This document shows, one piece after another, positions 36,231 through 48,680 of a stretch of 64,000 bases of DNA. The notes below the pieces were generated by a model, which worked only from the letters and a program-made list of their open reading frames with translations, ran no database searches and had not been told where the DNA came from. Each line of letters opens with the position of its first letter. The stretch's first letter is position 1. This DNA is from Cryptomeria japonica (lineage: Eukaryota; Streptophyta; Pinopsida; Cupressales; Cupressaceae). Where the stretch lies: positions 266,888,425-266,952,424 of the forward strand of contig NC_081415.1 of the NCBI RefSeq assembly GCF_030272615.1. The letters run 5' to 3'. The translations under genes were made by a program, and so were the position numbers.

Positions 36231-37520
36231 CTATTCTTTATACATAACCTTCTCATTGAATATAACATCTCTACTTCTAATTATTTTCTTATTTTCAAAA
36301 TCCCATAACCGATAGCCATATTCATCTATCCCATATCCAATGAAGGTACATTTCTGAGATTTAGCATCAAGCCTGGTTCTGTTTTCTTTATCAACATGGA
36401 CAAAAGCTTTGCAACCAAAAGTTTTTAGAAAAGAATAATTTACCTTTTTACCAGTCCATGCCTCCTCTAGAATACCACCATCCAAAGGGGTTGAAGGTCC
36501 TCTATTTATCAAATAGACAACAGTATGTACAACATCTACCCAAAAATGTAAGGGCAATCCAGCATGCAATCTCATGCTCCTTGCGCGTTCCATGATTGTC
36601 CTATTCATTCTCTCTAACACACCATTGTCCTATGGAGTTCCTGGAACTGTCTTCTACTTTCAAATCCCATTTAAGGAGCAGAAATATTCAAATGCTTTGC
36701 TGCAATACTCACCTCCATTATCCGATCTGAGACACTTCAAATTTTTTCCTTTCTCATTCTCAACCAAAGCTTTCCATTTCTTAAAAGTTTCAAAAACATC
36801 TGATTTTTGTTTTAGGAAATATACCCATGTTTTTCTAGTTGAGTCATCAATAAAAATAGCATAATAACAAGAGCAACCAAGAGATGATACTTGAGCCAAT
36901 CCCCATACATCTGAATGTACAAGCTCTAACTTCTCACTCTTCTTCTCTTTCCCAACCTTGAGAAATCTGACTCTTTTCTGTTTACCATAAAAACAATTTT
37001 CATAGAACTCTAAATCAATCTTCTTTAGTCCTGGCAATAGATTTTTGGAGTGAAGGGTTTTCATTCCTTTCTCACTCATGTGCCCAAGCCTATGGTGCCA
37101 CATTATCGAATCTGTTCTTGCAACATTTATTGTTGTTGTCCCTGTAGTAACTTTATCTGTAGTAGCTAAGGTAGAGTAAGTGTTACCAGTACATAGATAT
37201 AATGTGCCTACCTTCGCACCTTTAGCTACTACTAATGATCTTTTAGTGACCTTCCACATACTGTCTAAGAAGGTAACTATGCAACCTTCACTACCTAGTT
37301 GCCTTGCAGAAATTAAATTTCTTCTTAAATTAGGAACATGTCTTACCTCCTGCAGAAACCAATCATTACCATTCTACAACTTGATCTTTATCTTTCCTTT
37401 TCCAACAATTTGACAGGGCTTATCATCCCCCAAATATACCTATCCAAATTCACCTTGAACATAATCTAGAAAATATTTTCTATGGGGTGTAGCATGAAAT
37501 GAAGCCCTAGAATCTATTAC
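36231..37520 (-). pseudogene. C protease and integrase, degenerate
   Basis: The protease motif at about 37500 reads DSRASFHAT where DSGASFH is expected, with a TAG just before it, so the active-site Gly is lost. The integrase zinc finger has its His pair (HHRLGH), but FYENC replaces the first Cys by Tyr. The core keeps HSDVWG, RSDNGGEY and the ERMNRT glutamate; stops fall between 36620 and 36660. The downstream GYRLWDFENKKIIRSRDVIF block is the usual copia integrase end. It would insert cDNA into the genome; disabled here. Confidence 0.9.
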
Positions 37521-38396
37521 CTAGGAATCATTAACATTATCCAAACATAAGATTAAAGCATCTTGTAAAGTATTACTTGCAATATTAGCTTCCTTATTAT
37601 CATTTTCATTTTTGTCTCCTTCTTTATTTTTCCGAGACCAACAGTCTTTTTTTAGATGACCAAGCTTTCCGCAGTACCAGCAATCTTTCTTTGCTCTAGA
37701 TTGAGAGCGTCCTTTCTTTGACTTCCCTCGTGACTTCTCATTCCTAGGGCCTTTTCCTCTTTCCTTTGATCTTCCTCTGTTCTCCACATTCAAAACACTA
37801 CCCGATGATGTTGGAGTCTCACCTATGCTTTTCCTTCACATTTCCTTGCTTAGGATAACACCAACAATATCATCAAATACCAAAGTATTTTTACTAGAGA
37901 CAGAGTTACTTACAGCCATAACCAAGCTATTCCATCTTTCTGGCAAATAACATAAAATCAAGAGAGCCCTAACCTCTTTTGCAAAGGTAATTTTTACCGA
38001 AGACAATTGACTGGTAATTGTATTAAATTCATTTAAGTGCTTTGCTATAGATCCTCCCTCACTCATTTTCAAATTAAACAAACGCTTCATAAGAAATACC
38101 TTATTCGAAGTCGAGGGTTTCTCATACAACTTAGCCAATGTTGCCATCAAATCTACACCCATTTTTTATTCTGTTATATTGAATGCTACAGACGACACAC
38201 GGCACAATCGAATGGATCCCAGTGCCTTTCTATCTAAAATGTCTCACTCTTCATCTGACATTGTGGTCGCTTTCTTTGCCTTTCCTTCCAATGGCCGCCA
38301 CAAATCCTTTTGATACAGGTAATCCTCCATCTGCATTTTCCATAATTGATAATTCTGGCCGTTAAACTTTTCAACCTTGAATTTGGAATCCTCCAT
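37521..38396 (-). pseudogene. C gag, degenerate
   Basis: The start at 38396 reads MEDSKFKVEKFNGQNYQLWK, the usual copia gag opening. A TGA and a TAA follow within 80 codons, then the frame is open at 38162-37836 (LYEKPSTSNKVFLMKRLFNLKM, then HLNEFNTI). The basic region and CCHC knuckle CWYCGKLGHLKKDC lie in 37793-37521. All pieces share one frame. Confidence 0.9.
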
Positions 38397-38443
38397 TGCT
38401 CCCACTCAAATCTGAAAGTCCTGCCAATTTATAGAAAACTTCA

Positions 38444-38454
38444 CTCTGATACCA
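38444..38454 (-). other. C primer binding site
   Basis: Reverse complement reads TGGTATCAGAG, two bases from the LTR end. Confidence 0.88.
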
Positions 38455-38456
38455 AT

Positions 38457-38885
38457 TGTTAGGGTTTCAAGCAGATCCGAAGCAAATATGAACTAACAAT
38501 TATATGCAGATTTAAATACAAAAGATAAAGAAATAAAACATGACACAAATAACATAGAGATTTAACATGGTTCACCCAGAATGGGTTATGTCCACCATAC
38601 ATAGTCGTCCATCTTTCTTATTATCCAGCAAAAATAGTACATCAACCTTACAATGCCTTAAGCATCCTAGCCGCTTATAACATGCATTTTTAGGGCAACA
38701 AACAAAGTCGGCCTTTTTAGGGTTTTATTACAATGTCGGTTTTCATCAAGGAAAAATGGCAAAAAAAAATTTCTCGAGGGCTTCCGTCCCCAAACCTCTG
38801 CTCGAGGCCCGACTCGGCCCCGGACCCCAGTGAGGATACATGTTGAGTGTACAGTACTTTACTGATCAGTCACCACATTTTAACA
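38457..38885 (-). repeat. C 5' LTR (429 bp)
   Basis: Ends TGTTAGGGTTTC and CACATTTTAACA; collinear with the 3' LTR apart from short indels in the G/C-rich middle (about 38765-38815). Confidence 0.93.
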
Positions 38886-38890
38886 CATAG
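38886..38890. other. C right target-site duplication CATAG
   Basis: Follows ACATTTTAACA. When C and one CATAG are removed, the A frame is continuous. Confidence 0.93.
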
Positions 38891-40666
38891 CATACATCAA
38901 ACTTCCAACTGCACTTTGGTAAGGCACTTTTCTCATGTCTTCCATCTCTGATGGGTATGTAGGACAATCTGTGGTAGATAATTTTGTTCCAACTGTAAAA
39001 GGAACACACAATGGTCTACAATCCTGCATGTTGAACCTCTGTAACACTAAATGCACATACTTACTCTGGACTAGCCATAGCTTTTTGTTCATTCAATCTT
39101 TTTTAATTTCCATCCCAAGAATGTGCTTTGCTGCACCAAGATCTTTCATTTCAAATTTAGCAGCGGGCTAAGACTTTAGTTCTGAAATCATACCTTTCCC
39201 TTTACCAATGAATAACATATCATCAACATACAATGCCATGTACAAGACATGATCACCATCAGATTTATAATAAACATAATGATCTGATTTAGAATGCTCA
39301 AATCCGAAACTCAACACATATATATCAAATTTCTGGTACCACATCCTAGGACTCTATTTGAGGCCATACAAGGATTTCTTTAATTTACAGACCAAATTAG
39401 TTTAACCTTTCACCACATAGCTCTCTAGTTGTGTCATATAAATATCCTCCTCCAAATCACCATGCAGGAAAGTAGTTTTCATAGCTCAACCTCTAAATCA
39501 TAAGCAACAACAATAGAAAGAAAAAATCTAATGGATTTCATTTTGGCAACAAGAGAAAATATGTCACCATAATCAACACCCTCAACCTGAGAGTAGCCTT
39601 TTGCAACCAACGTTGCTTTATAATTCTCAATGCTTCCATCTGAACCAATATTTTTCTTGAACACCCATTTGCAACCAATAGGCTTTCGTCCTTCAGGCAA
39701 TGGTACAAGATCCCATGTACCATTCTTTTTCAAAGTTGTCATTTCTTCTTCCATAACATTCTTCCAGGATTCTGCATCATTCATACCTAATGCCTCTTCT
39801 ACAGATTTTGGTTCATCCACATTAGTATTCAAAGCAAAAATACATCTCCAATCATCAAGTGAATACCTTTCAAGTGGTTGTCTATGTCTTGTAGACCTTC
39901 AAACAAGCTGAGTTGGACGTGAACTTCTTGCCTATCTAGGGGTCTTGATTCAACTCTTTCAGGTGTAGAAGGAAATTGAATCACATCTTCCTTTTTAGTC
40001 TATTTTGGTTGCAATGTAACAGAAGGAGACTTAATTTCTCTAAAAATAACACTTCTACAATGAATTACCTTTTATGCAACATTGTCCCAAAACTTGTATC
40101 CTTTCACACCATAACTATACCCGATGAAGATACATTTCACAACCTTGTTCACTTTTCCTTTGGTACGTGTGCATATGCCTCGCAACCAAAAAATCTAAGA
40201 TGTCTCAATGAAGGCTTGTGACCCGACCATGCTTCCATAGGCATTTTATCAACAAGGGCTGGTGTAGGAGACCTGTTAATCAAGTAGCAAGCAATGGCAA
40301 CAGCTTCAACCTAAAAATTTTGTTCTAGACTAGCACCACTCAGCATACTCCTAGCCTTCTCCATCAGTGTCCTCTTTATTCTTTCTGCAAATCCATTCTG
40401 TTGTGGAGAATATAGAGTTCTTTTGTCTATTAGTGCCACAGTTTTTACAGAATTTATCAAAATCATTAAAGTAAAATTCACCGCCATTATCAACCCTCAA
40501 ACATATAATTTTCTTTCCATTCTGCAACTCAACCATTGCTTTAAATTTGTTTCGACTGAAAACTTTAGATTTACTCTTTAGAATATATACCCATGTCCTT
40601 ATACTAAAATTATCAATAAATGAGACATAATATGTGGATTTTCCAATCAAAGGAACATCTACATGA
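38886..40666 (-). pseudogene. A integrase core end and reverse transcriptase, degenerate
   Basis: On the minus strand it begins with the integrase core continued from 59119 (HVDVPLIGKS, FIDNFS, RTWVYIL, RVDNGGEF at about 40490), then a frameshift near 40440 and the FAERIKRTLMEKARSM block. It continues with the integrase end (IFIGYSYGVKGYKFWD, HCRSVIF) and RT: VEEALGMNDAESWKNVMEEEM at 39832, CKWVFK, FLHGDLEEDIYM, SLYGLK, the catalytic YVDD at 39219-39230, and LQRFNMQDC, ending VGSLMYAMC where C is inserted. Several stops and two or more frameshifts. Confidence 0.9.
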
Positions 40667-40671
40667 CCAAA
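40667..40671. other. B left target-site duplication CCAAA
   Basis: CCAAA before TGTTGGAATCC; matches 59119-59123. Confidence 0.92.
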
Positions 40672-41472
40672 TGTTGGAATCCAATAACACTGAGAGGGGG
40701 AGTGATTTAGTGTTATATCGGAATGATCAATTTTAGCCTTATTAAAACATGCATACACCAACCGGTATACTGGTACATACATAATTGAAAGAAGTAAAGC
40801 AACCAATAATCCAATCACATAAATGAGAATCATAACACACAGAATTATACGTGGAAAACCTCAAAGAGGAAAAACCACAGTGGGATTTGTGACCCACAAT
40901 ATCAATCCACTAGCCATATGAAGAGATATTACAAAGTATAAAGGGCCTGCACTTGCAGGAAGGCTTACAGCCTAGAGCACACTGCTCAATAACAAAAGGA
41001 CCCTCACTGACTACATATAAATCCATACTACAATCTGGAGAAGTGTTGAACTGCTAAGATAGCATCTTCTATGCCAGAATACATACATAATCTCTCTGAT
41101 ATATTTTGTATTGTATCACATTCGTATATCCATAATATCCTATCACAAAAATGATCTAATCCAACTAACCAATATACCTTATACAACTTATCATGCCTGA
41201 TGTCGGCTTACATAGATAATTACAATATCAAATTACATGTTGACTAGATAACATGAATGTATAAATATGAAGAACAATTGCCGATGCCGGATCCAAGAGA
41301 TTTTGGCCTCCAATATTGATAACCATATTCTAAGTCATGTCAGTGTTGGTGTAGTGTCTGTAAAGTGCCTGTCCATACACAACTGAACCAAAACATGAAG
41401 CCGGAATAAGATACCATGTTTCCATCAATGACAACATAGTGAAACCAACCAATTCAGTGTCAATTTCCAACA
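40672..41472 (-). repeat. B 3' LTR (801 bp)
   Basis: Starts TGTTGGAATCC and ends TTTCCAACA on the plus strand. It lacks pieces of about 60-70 bases each that the 5' LTR has near 58605-58675 and 58935-58985. The purine tract CCAAAGGGGGAGAT (minus strand) adjoins at 41473-41486. Confidence 0.92.
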
Positions 41473-41724
41473 ATCTCCCCCTTTGGCATTGATTGCAACA
41501 CTCATGTGAAAAATGGTCAAGGTTTGATCTACCAGTTTCATCCAGCCTGTTCCCTCTGAGTTGAATATTCATTAATGCAAAATACTCCACATCTCCATAT
41601 CTCCATAACTCCCCCTAATATATACCACTCCTATTATTTTCCACATCTATATCACTCCCCCTTTGACATCAATGCCATCCAAAATTCTAAAAAGAATGTC
41701 AAAGATCTAAAAAAAAACTGTACA

Positions 41725-43448
41725 ATGAATATCCCAAAAATATCTTAACGAAGCTTAACCAATTTCAAAATTTCCAGATAAGTCTTCTCTAGTAGCTCAA
41801 GATAGGTATCCCAACTAGTTTTGAATGTGCCAAAAATAGATACAAGTCCACTTAATATATATGCAAATGACTCTTTCTCATTTACCTCTACCGGTGTGGG
41901 CTTTCCCACCATATTCATAAATTATTTCTTATGTACACTAAATGAATCCAACTGGGGACTCACCAAGCCTCTCAGACTTCTGGCCCTTATAATTTTGTCT
42001 CTTTCCTTCTCAAGAACAGAAATTTGGTTTTCCAAAATCAAAATAAGACCATCAATGGATGTAGTCAATGAAGTCAATCTATCAAAAGAATTAGCTATAT
42101 TTACAATTTTCTCTTGAAATTCTTTTTATCTTTTTATCCATATTAATTGTAAGTATATCATTGTTACATCATACCCTATAAATATTTATAAACTGCTTCA
42201 AAGAATTTTCTATTAGTTTCATCTTTTCTTCAATCTTCTTCTTCTCAAATTCAGTCACCTGATCAAATGCAGCTCTCTTAGCCTAAATGAACCTCCCCAA
42301 TGCTTGTTGGTTTGAAATCTGTTGTAAAGATTGGAAATCCTTTGAAATATGCTTAGTAATTGTCTTAAGCTTGCAGGATGGGCTCGCTTCATTGTCAATC
42401 TTGCACTCTGGGACTAGTTTGTGTAAAACAATGATTGATTGATCAATAATCCCTTTATCTGCAGATCTTTCCTTCATTAGTTTTTGTGTTGCCATCATCA
42501 TGAGTTTAGTAGGACTCATCTCGGTTATGTTTTTCTTTTCAACCTGTGAGGTGTCAATTGACAACAATGATGGACCAACTACTAGTTCCCTGTCGATTTC
42601 GCCTTTCTTCTCCTCTGATGATTTATCCTTTATGACTTCCTCACTTGCATCGGTGGCTTTGCCACTTGGTGTAGTTTGTGTAACTGTCAGTTCCTATGTA
42701 GGAACTATAACCTTAACCTATACATTTGTATTCGGAGGATTTTTATCCTCAATATTAGTATCATGTACATCATTAACTTTTTCACTCTCTGTATTAACCA
42801 GTATCTCAATATCTGTTTGTACATTTGTATCTATTGGGGACTACATTTCCACTATCTTAATGTTTTTCAAAATTGAGGGTGAAGTACCCATAATCCCCTT
42901 TCCTTTTCCTTTAACCAAAGTGTCTAAAGTGTCTGTCTTTGATTCCAGTGAAGTAAAGAATCCTTTTTTCTCTCCAAAGAACTTAACCCATGCTTTTTGA
43001 GTCTCTTTTATTATTTCATTTACCCTTCCTAGCATCCGACTAGTTATTCTATGTTTGCTATTAAAAACTTTTCTATCTGCCACCTCAAGTGTCCTTTCCA
43101 TTTCTTCTGGAGCAATAGTAACACAAATAGATAATAACTCTTGAATTTTAATATGCTTGTCTTCTTGCATAGCTCATAGTCTTTTAGCATCTAACATATT
43201 ATACAATTATGTCGGTATTTGATTCTCTATTTCTATTAAGGCATTCTTATAAATATCCAAGTATAATAAGACTGCTTCCACTACCTCTCTTTGTTCATCA
43301 TCCTCTAAATGATCATAGTAAAATTGTACATTCTTTAACATGCCATCCTTAGTGATTTCATCTACTAATTCTGCACAATTTTTAGGTGGAACATTACCAT
43401 ATTGAATAGTTATATCAATGTCATTCTTCTTCTTCCTCTTTGCATTAC
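41725..43448 (-). pseudogene. B ORF2, C-terminal half (unrecognised protein)
   Basis: This is the continuation of ORF2 from 55154 across element D. Open parts include 43170-42841 (APEEMERTLEVADRKVFNS, then RMLGRVNEIIKE) and 42567-42283 (MSPTKLMMMATQKLMKER, HKLVPECKI). It is rich in Lys/Glu and predicted mostly helical, with a low-complexity Lys/Glu/Thr stretch between. Near 42120 a frameshift occurs; a Leu-rich coiled stretch (LILILENQISVLEKERDKI) and a final helical block (SWDTYLELLEKTYLEIL) end near 41725. No known domain recognised. Element E has a similar C-terminus. Confidence 0.6.
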
Positions 43449-43453
43449 CGAAT
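43449..43453. other. D left target-site duplication CGAAT
   Basis: CGAAT before TGTTACTG; matches 55154-55158. Confidence 0.93.
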
Positions 43454-43990
43454 TGTTACTGTGTCATTTATCCTTCATGATAGGAGTAAGTCACCCTATA
43501 AAATTTCATTCAGAGTCCTTGTCTTTCTTGCAACGCCTCGATTTAAGCCTAGTATGTTGTAGATTGTCTTTACATAAAAAATGTCGAGTTTTAGTAATCG
43601 GTCAAACTTTGTGAACACATTGAACCATCTTGAACCGGGTTCATCATGTCCATTTAGATTCCACGGGTTCTTAGGTGTCTAGGGAGTTTTTTATACTAAC
43701 ATTTTCTTAAAGTGTTTTGCAGCAGTTCCTTATTGGTCGTGATCGGTGATGTGTTATGTCATCTCTCTCTAGGCGTTGAACTCTTTGAACCTATTTCAAA
43801 AGGTTCAGACATGTTCAACATGTTCAGCACAGTTCAAATGGTCAACAACACCTGACATAATTAATCCTCTCAGAGAATATTTCTCTTGGGCGCAGTGTAC
43901 ATCTTGAACCCCAATGAATTCTATTTAGAATGTTCATGTGTGTTCAAATTTGGTGGGTCTTGTCCCGGTCAAAGTGTTGCTCAGAGAAGG

Positions 43991-45357
43991 ATGGATCAAG
44001 CTAAGGATACAGAGTTGAAGGATAAGATTCTTGATGCCCAGATATTTGAAGTTGAAGATCTAGACAGTGACATTGCTAATGCCCTAGATTCCCATGTGGT
44101 TACCGTAGCTATGACACCACCCTCCAAAGCGATCAAAGGAGAAACTAGTTCTAGCATAACTCCTAAGTGGCTGACTACCTTGGTGAACAAAAAATGAAGT
44201 TCCATTCCTGTGACTATTCCAATTCAGGATATGGTCATTAAGTACACAAAGAAGGGCCCCAAGCCAAAAAGGATCAAAACAACTAGTCGACTGGATAGTG
44301 ATGAAGGGACCGAAAAGTGGGTTGCCAAGATTGCCTCATACAAGCCCAAGGGAGAGGACAAGGAAGTCAGCACAGAGGACTTTGAGGTCACTAAGGTGGA
44401 GCTGGGAAACATGAGTAGAGATTCAGACAACCATTTCTTCCAGGTATCCGCAAAGAAAATGCTCACCAGGTCGGAGAAAGACGGGCGGGAAAAGAGAGAG
44501 CTAAAGCAGCATATAAGCATCCTTGCTCAATTCATTGACAACATCGGTTGCTTCGGAGCACTTCCTATATCTCATGCTACAGAGAGCTTTGATCCTACTT
44601 CACCTGAGAATAAAAAGCTAATGAGTCAGGTTCAAAGAGCAAAAAGCATTGTAGAGGCTGTTGAAAGATGGATTGAAGGAGTGATCAAGGACGGGGAAAA
44701 GTATATAATGAACTCCCAGAAATTATGCGATGAGATGTAAAGTCTTATTGCGAAGATTCAAAACCAGCTTTTGCCATGGGCAAAAGAGGAACACAAATGG
44801 GAGAATGTCTTGCCAATGTTCACTAAAATAGAAGAACATGGGGCTACCAGATTTTTGACGGAACATTCCATCAAACTGGTAATAGATGAATGCCAACTCT
44901 TCATGCTGAAGAAGACCATAATGTGGCGGGTGCTAACTTTCAAATCTGTGATCTCCGATGCTAAGACTTATGTGTATGAACTCCAAGACCTCCAATGCAG
45001 TTTAGTCAATGATAAGTGGTTAACCCTGACCATGATTGGCAATTGGGAATTTGCAGGCTGAACACGCAGGATGCGATAAAAATTTTCCAAATATACATGG
45101 AGAAAATCAAAGCCAAGGGTAATTTCACTCCTAAGGATATAACACGAGTTGCTCGGATCGAGTCCATGACGTTTATTGGTAATGATCAGTTACCGAAACA
45201 TGCCGAAAAGATGGTAAAGCACCGATGGAACAAGGAAGCGGTGAAGGCAAAGCTCAATGCGATGAAGGTTCTGAACCAAGCAATAATCCAAGAACTCACA
45301 ATCGCCCATGACACCCAGGAAGGTGGAGAAGACGATGATGACGGGAAAACAACATAA
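43991..45357 (+). pseudogene. D U3-ORF, 5' LTR copy (unrecognised protein)
   Basis: It begins MDQAKDTELKDKILDAQIFE. Stops at 44195 (TGA) and 44738 (TAA) and a frameshift near 45010-45060 break it; otherwise one frame runs to the TAA at 45357. The product would be helical, Lys/Glu-rich and cytosolic or nuclear, with a basic patch (KKGPKPKRIK), a W-rich middle (PWAKEEHKWENV) and an acidic end (EGGEDDDDG). No signal peptide, membrane segment or gag/pol motif. It lies upstream of the LTR TATA box, so the 5' copy would not be in the element's own RNA. Confidence 0.65.
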
Positions 45358-45686
45358 TGCGTTGATCAAGGCCCTGTTTTTAGGTGTTTTTCATGTTTAT
45401 GCAAAAGACTTCGGGACATCTCTCCCAATTATACTATGTTAGTTTCATAACTTTTTCAGAGGAGGTCAAGTTTTCAGGGAGACCTCCTCTGTTCTAAAAC
45501 TATATATTAGACTAAGATGGACGGAATAGGGGTTAGATTTTGGTTAGAATTTTGTTATTTTTCACTTAGTTTTCTTTGTTTTTGGAAAAAGTTATGTTTT
45601 GTTGAAGGAAGTCATCAGACTTTCTAAGATTTGGAATTGAAAAGGGTTTTATGCATGTATTGATTGTGTCTTTGTTACATGAAAGA

Positions 45687-45700
45687 TATATATATAAAGG
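45687..45700 (+). promoter_or_regulatory. Putative TATA box of D 5' LTR
   Basis: TATATATATAAAGG followed about 25-30 bases later by a CAGACTGTTTCGCG start-like region; identical core in the 3' LTR. It would divide the LTR into a U3 of about 2.26 kb (containing the ORF) and a short R/U5. Confidence 0.65.
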
Positions 45701-46247
45701 ATCAGACTGTTTCGCGACAAAGAAAACCTTTGAGTTTTGATTCTGTGTTGTGGCATATCTTTTTATATGTTAATCTAATCAAATGATAGTGATCGCCTTT
45801 CCAATGCAGAATGTTATTTTTCTTCTGAGATTCCTTCCTATGAATTTTTAAAGGGTGTGTGTTTTAAAAGAGACTTTGTCTCTCTTATCTGTTTTATGTA
45901 CTGTAAATCTGGCTTTCTGAACTTTGTTTCAATCACTTCCTTTTTCTCATGTTAAAGCAATTAGGAAGCATATTTTTCTCTGAACTATGTGTAAATCATT
46001 AGCCTCTCATCAAAAGAATGAAGTAGGCAGCCTTACGTGCTTTCAGGTTAAAAGCATACCAGTTGGAAATTAATTAGATTATTCTCCGAATATCTAATAG
46101 AGGGAGCTGTACCTATGAAAAATTCAGAGGGAAGTAGTAGATTACACTTACCCAACTGTTCAGTTGAATTTTTGTCTTTTAAGGAAGGCAACAAAGTTTG
46201 AAATTGATTATTTTAAAGAAAGGCAAATCCGTTCACTAACAGATTTT

Positions 46248-46265
46248 TGGTGACTTTGCTGGGGA
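46248..46265 (+). other. D primer binding site (tRNA-Arg-like)
   Basis: TGGTGACTTTGCTGGGGA lies six bases after the LTR end. It resembles the Arg tRNA primer site used by Ogre/Tat elements rather than the Met type of the other elements here. Confidence 0.7.
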
Positions 46266-46359
46266 CAAAAAAGAATAAGTCGAACATTAAATAGACCAAC
46301 ATGCCATGGGCATGATAGAATTGAACTCATAATCAACAATATTCATAGTTTTTTTTTGT

Positions 46360-47650
46360 TTGTCTGAGGCCCATTTCCATAACTCAGAAACATCACTGAA
46401 GTTGAAAATTTGCTTAAGGATCTTAGGAACGCTAGGGGTGACAACACTGGATTCTCGACCTTATAACAGATCACAAAAGAGAGAGGGAAATATTGATAAT
46501 TATTTTGATGAATTGCAGGGGTTACCATTTGCCACAAATTTCACTCCCAAAAGAAACGCTAAAAGTAGGCCTTCCTCTCACACCAGGACTACTCCTATAC
46601 CTTCCTCTTCAAGCCATTGGCAAGCACTAATGCATACTGGAGTTCAAGCCCCTCCCCTTGTAACTATTTACCCTATTTTCATTTTGGCCCAACCATGGGG
46701 TGCTGCAGTCAGACCTCTTGCCCTCAGAGCTCATAATCCACTTCCAAAAGGAGCAAAGGATGTTCTACCTAAGTTTAATGGAGATGGAGAAGTCTCAGTT
46801 GAGGAACACTTGAATTCTTTTAATGTAGCTATTGGGATACTGGTAGTACAATTTGAGGATGTGGCTGTTAGGCTTTTTGCTCAAACTCTTACTGAAGGGG
46901 CAGCAGATTGGTTTAGTCATCTGCGAGCGGGATCTATAATTGATTGGCAAATGATGAAAATTGCTTTTGAGAAAAGGTTCAAGAGCGCAGATGATGAACA
47001 CTCACTACTGGCTCAGCTCACACAAATGAAAAAAGAAATTCATGAGCCAATGAGGGACTATGTAGCTAGGTATAATAAGATCATCCATAAAATTCCCCAG
47101 GCTAAGAGACCAACTATTGACAATCATCAATGTTTCTTTATAAACTCCATGCCTCTTGATGTTGGTTTCCACCTCAAAAGAAATAGGCCAGCTGATCTTG
47201 AGACTGCACAAAATGAAGCTATAGAACTCGAAGATGAGTTAATAACTACTGAGAAGTAGAGAAAGGATGTGCAAATTCATCAAGGTCAACCCCAAGCTTC
47301 CACCTCTTCAACCAATCTAGTTGTTCAAAGGCTAGTTAGTGATATGATTGCTTTGAAGAGGCAGTTACTGAAACCTGGAGTTTCCTACCCACAATCTTAT
47401 CAAGATATAAGCCGAAAAACCCCAAGCCAGTATAATTATGGACGATCTTTGCAATTTCCTGCTACCCCGCAAAGATTGCAAATAGAGGCTCCACTTGAGA
47501 AGGGTGTTATGTGCTCTTTTCACCTCACTATAGATCATGATGGAGGTTCTTGTCTGGATATGATAAGACATGTTCAAATGAAAAACACAAAGGATGAACT
47601 AGGTGAGTTCTCTTGAGCAAAGAAAATTCAAGAGGTACTTGGCGACTCTG
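46360..47650 (+). pseudogene. D gag (N-terminal part of gag-pol frame)
   Basis: Open from 46360 to 47259 with retrotransposon-gag capsid motifs: LPKFNGDGEVSVEEHLNSF, GAADWFSHL, FEKRFKS, MRDYVARYNKI. A TAG at 47257 and a TGA at 47614 interrupt. A C-x2-H-x4-H-x5-C knuckle (CSFHLTIDHDGGSC, about 47512-47553) is of the type seen in Tat/Athila gags. No good ATG lies near the start; the true initiator may be lost or further upstream. Same frame as all downstream pol pieces. Confidence 0.88.
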
Positions 47651-48680
47651 GATCATTCTACCTTGAATAAGAGTCAGACTCAGAAAGAGGTGGTAATATT
47701 TTGGCAACTCTTGAAGATCCTGCGTGTGCAATTCTAACAAGGAATCAACGGACCTCCCAGCCTACTTGTTTTACGAGCTCTTTCGGAGTTAACTACATAG
47801 GTAAAGATCCCACAAGTAATGGTTTTCCTTCTCATGCAAAGACCCCTGAGGTTAAGATTTTGCAAAGAAATCTTGAAAGTAAGAATAGTTCTTCTCCTTC
47901 CTCCTCCTTTGACAAAATTGAGTTTTATAAAGCTTCGATTGTTCAACTTTCCACTACAAAATATTTAAAACTGAACCCAAAGGAACTTGACAAACTGGTC
48001 AAGTATGTTAAAGGAGATTCTTCTTCACACTCCTCAGTGCATGAATGTGTAGGGCTTAGTGATTTGCTTACTGCTGGAAAGTCTGCATCGGTCCCATGCC
48101 CTTCCGCTGACTTGGCCGATCCCTGTGCTTTTCATAACGCTGAAAATAGGTTTGAAATTGAGGTTTTGAAACCTGAACCTTTCTACATATCCCTTCTCCT
48201 GAATGGTCAAAAGCTTAGCAATTGCATAATAGATTCAAGAGCATTAGACAACATAATGTCTTCATCCGTTGCTAGGTCTTTAGGTTTAACTCTCACTAAG
48301 ACATTTGGGAGATGCTACTCAATGGATGGGAAGCGGGTTCCTCTTATTGGATAGGTAAAGGATGTCCAGGCAATGCTAGCAGCATACCCTGATAAAAGGG
48401 TAAAATTGACTATTTTGGTTGCTGACATTCCTGCAAGTTACAGGATGCTCTTGAGTATAACTTTTTGTAAGGACCTTGGAGGTGAAATTAAGATGGACTG
48501 GTCAGAAGCTATCATTCCACTTGGTAAACAGAAAATCAAACTTGAACCTGAACCAAAAAATAAACACACAGTCTTTCCCTCTGATAATCCTAAAGCCCAG
48601 ATTTTGTTTCAAGAATGTGAATTTGGAAACTATCTCATCCTTGCACCTGATGAAAAAGGATTCAAAGAAACAGTTGATGA
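47651..48680 (+). pseudogene. D protease region, degenerate
   Basis: Contains NCIIDSRALDNIMSSSVARS at about 48220-48280, the retropepsin active site with the expected Gly of D-S/T-G changed to Arg. It is followed by the conserved-looking SITFCKDLGG block at about 48450. The first part (47701-48200) is Ser-rich linker. TAA near 47668 and TAG at 48352 break the frame. Confidence 0.82.

Larger units (their letters stand above)
33910..38885 (-). mobile_element. C: complete Ty1/copia element, 5.0 kb, nested in A
   Basis: LTRs of 463 and 429 bases, PBS, gag with CCHC knuckle, protease, integrase, RT, RNase H and purine tract, all on the minus strand, bounded by CATAG. It inserted into the RT/RNase H part of A. 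It is among the better preserved copies here: the RT-RNase H region keeps 412 codons open. Even so, the protease and integrase zinc finger have lost key residues, so it is not autonomous. Confidence 0.95.
43454..46241 (+). repeat. D 5' LTR (2788 bp)
   Basis: Collinear with 52350-55153. Holds a ~456-codon ORF (43991-45357, broken), then a TATA box at 45687 and about 540 bases of R/U5. The first 430 bases and the last 500 contain no ORF. Confidence 0.95.

Noticed and set aside
42500-43000. 166-codon plus-strand ORF
   Set aside because: It is antisense to B ORF2, has Ser/Val/Thr low complexity expected from the reverse of a Lys/Glu-rich frame, and resembles nothing.
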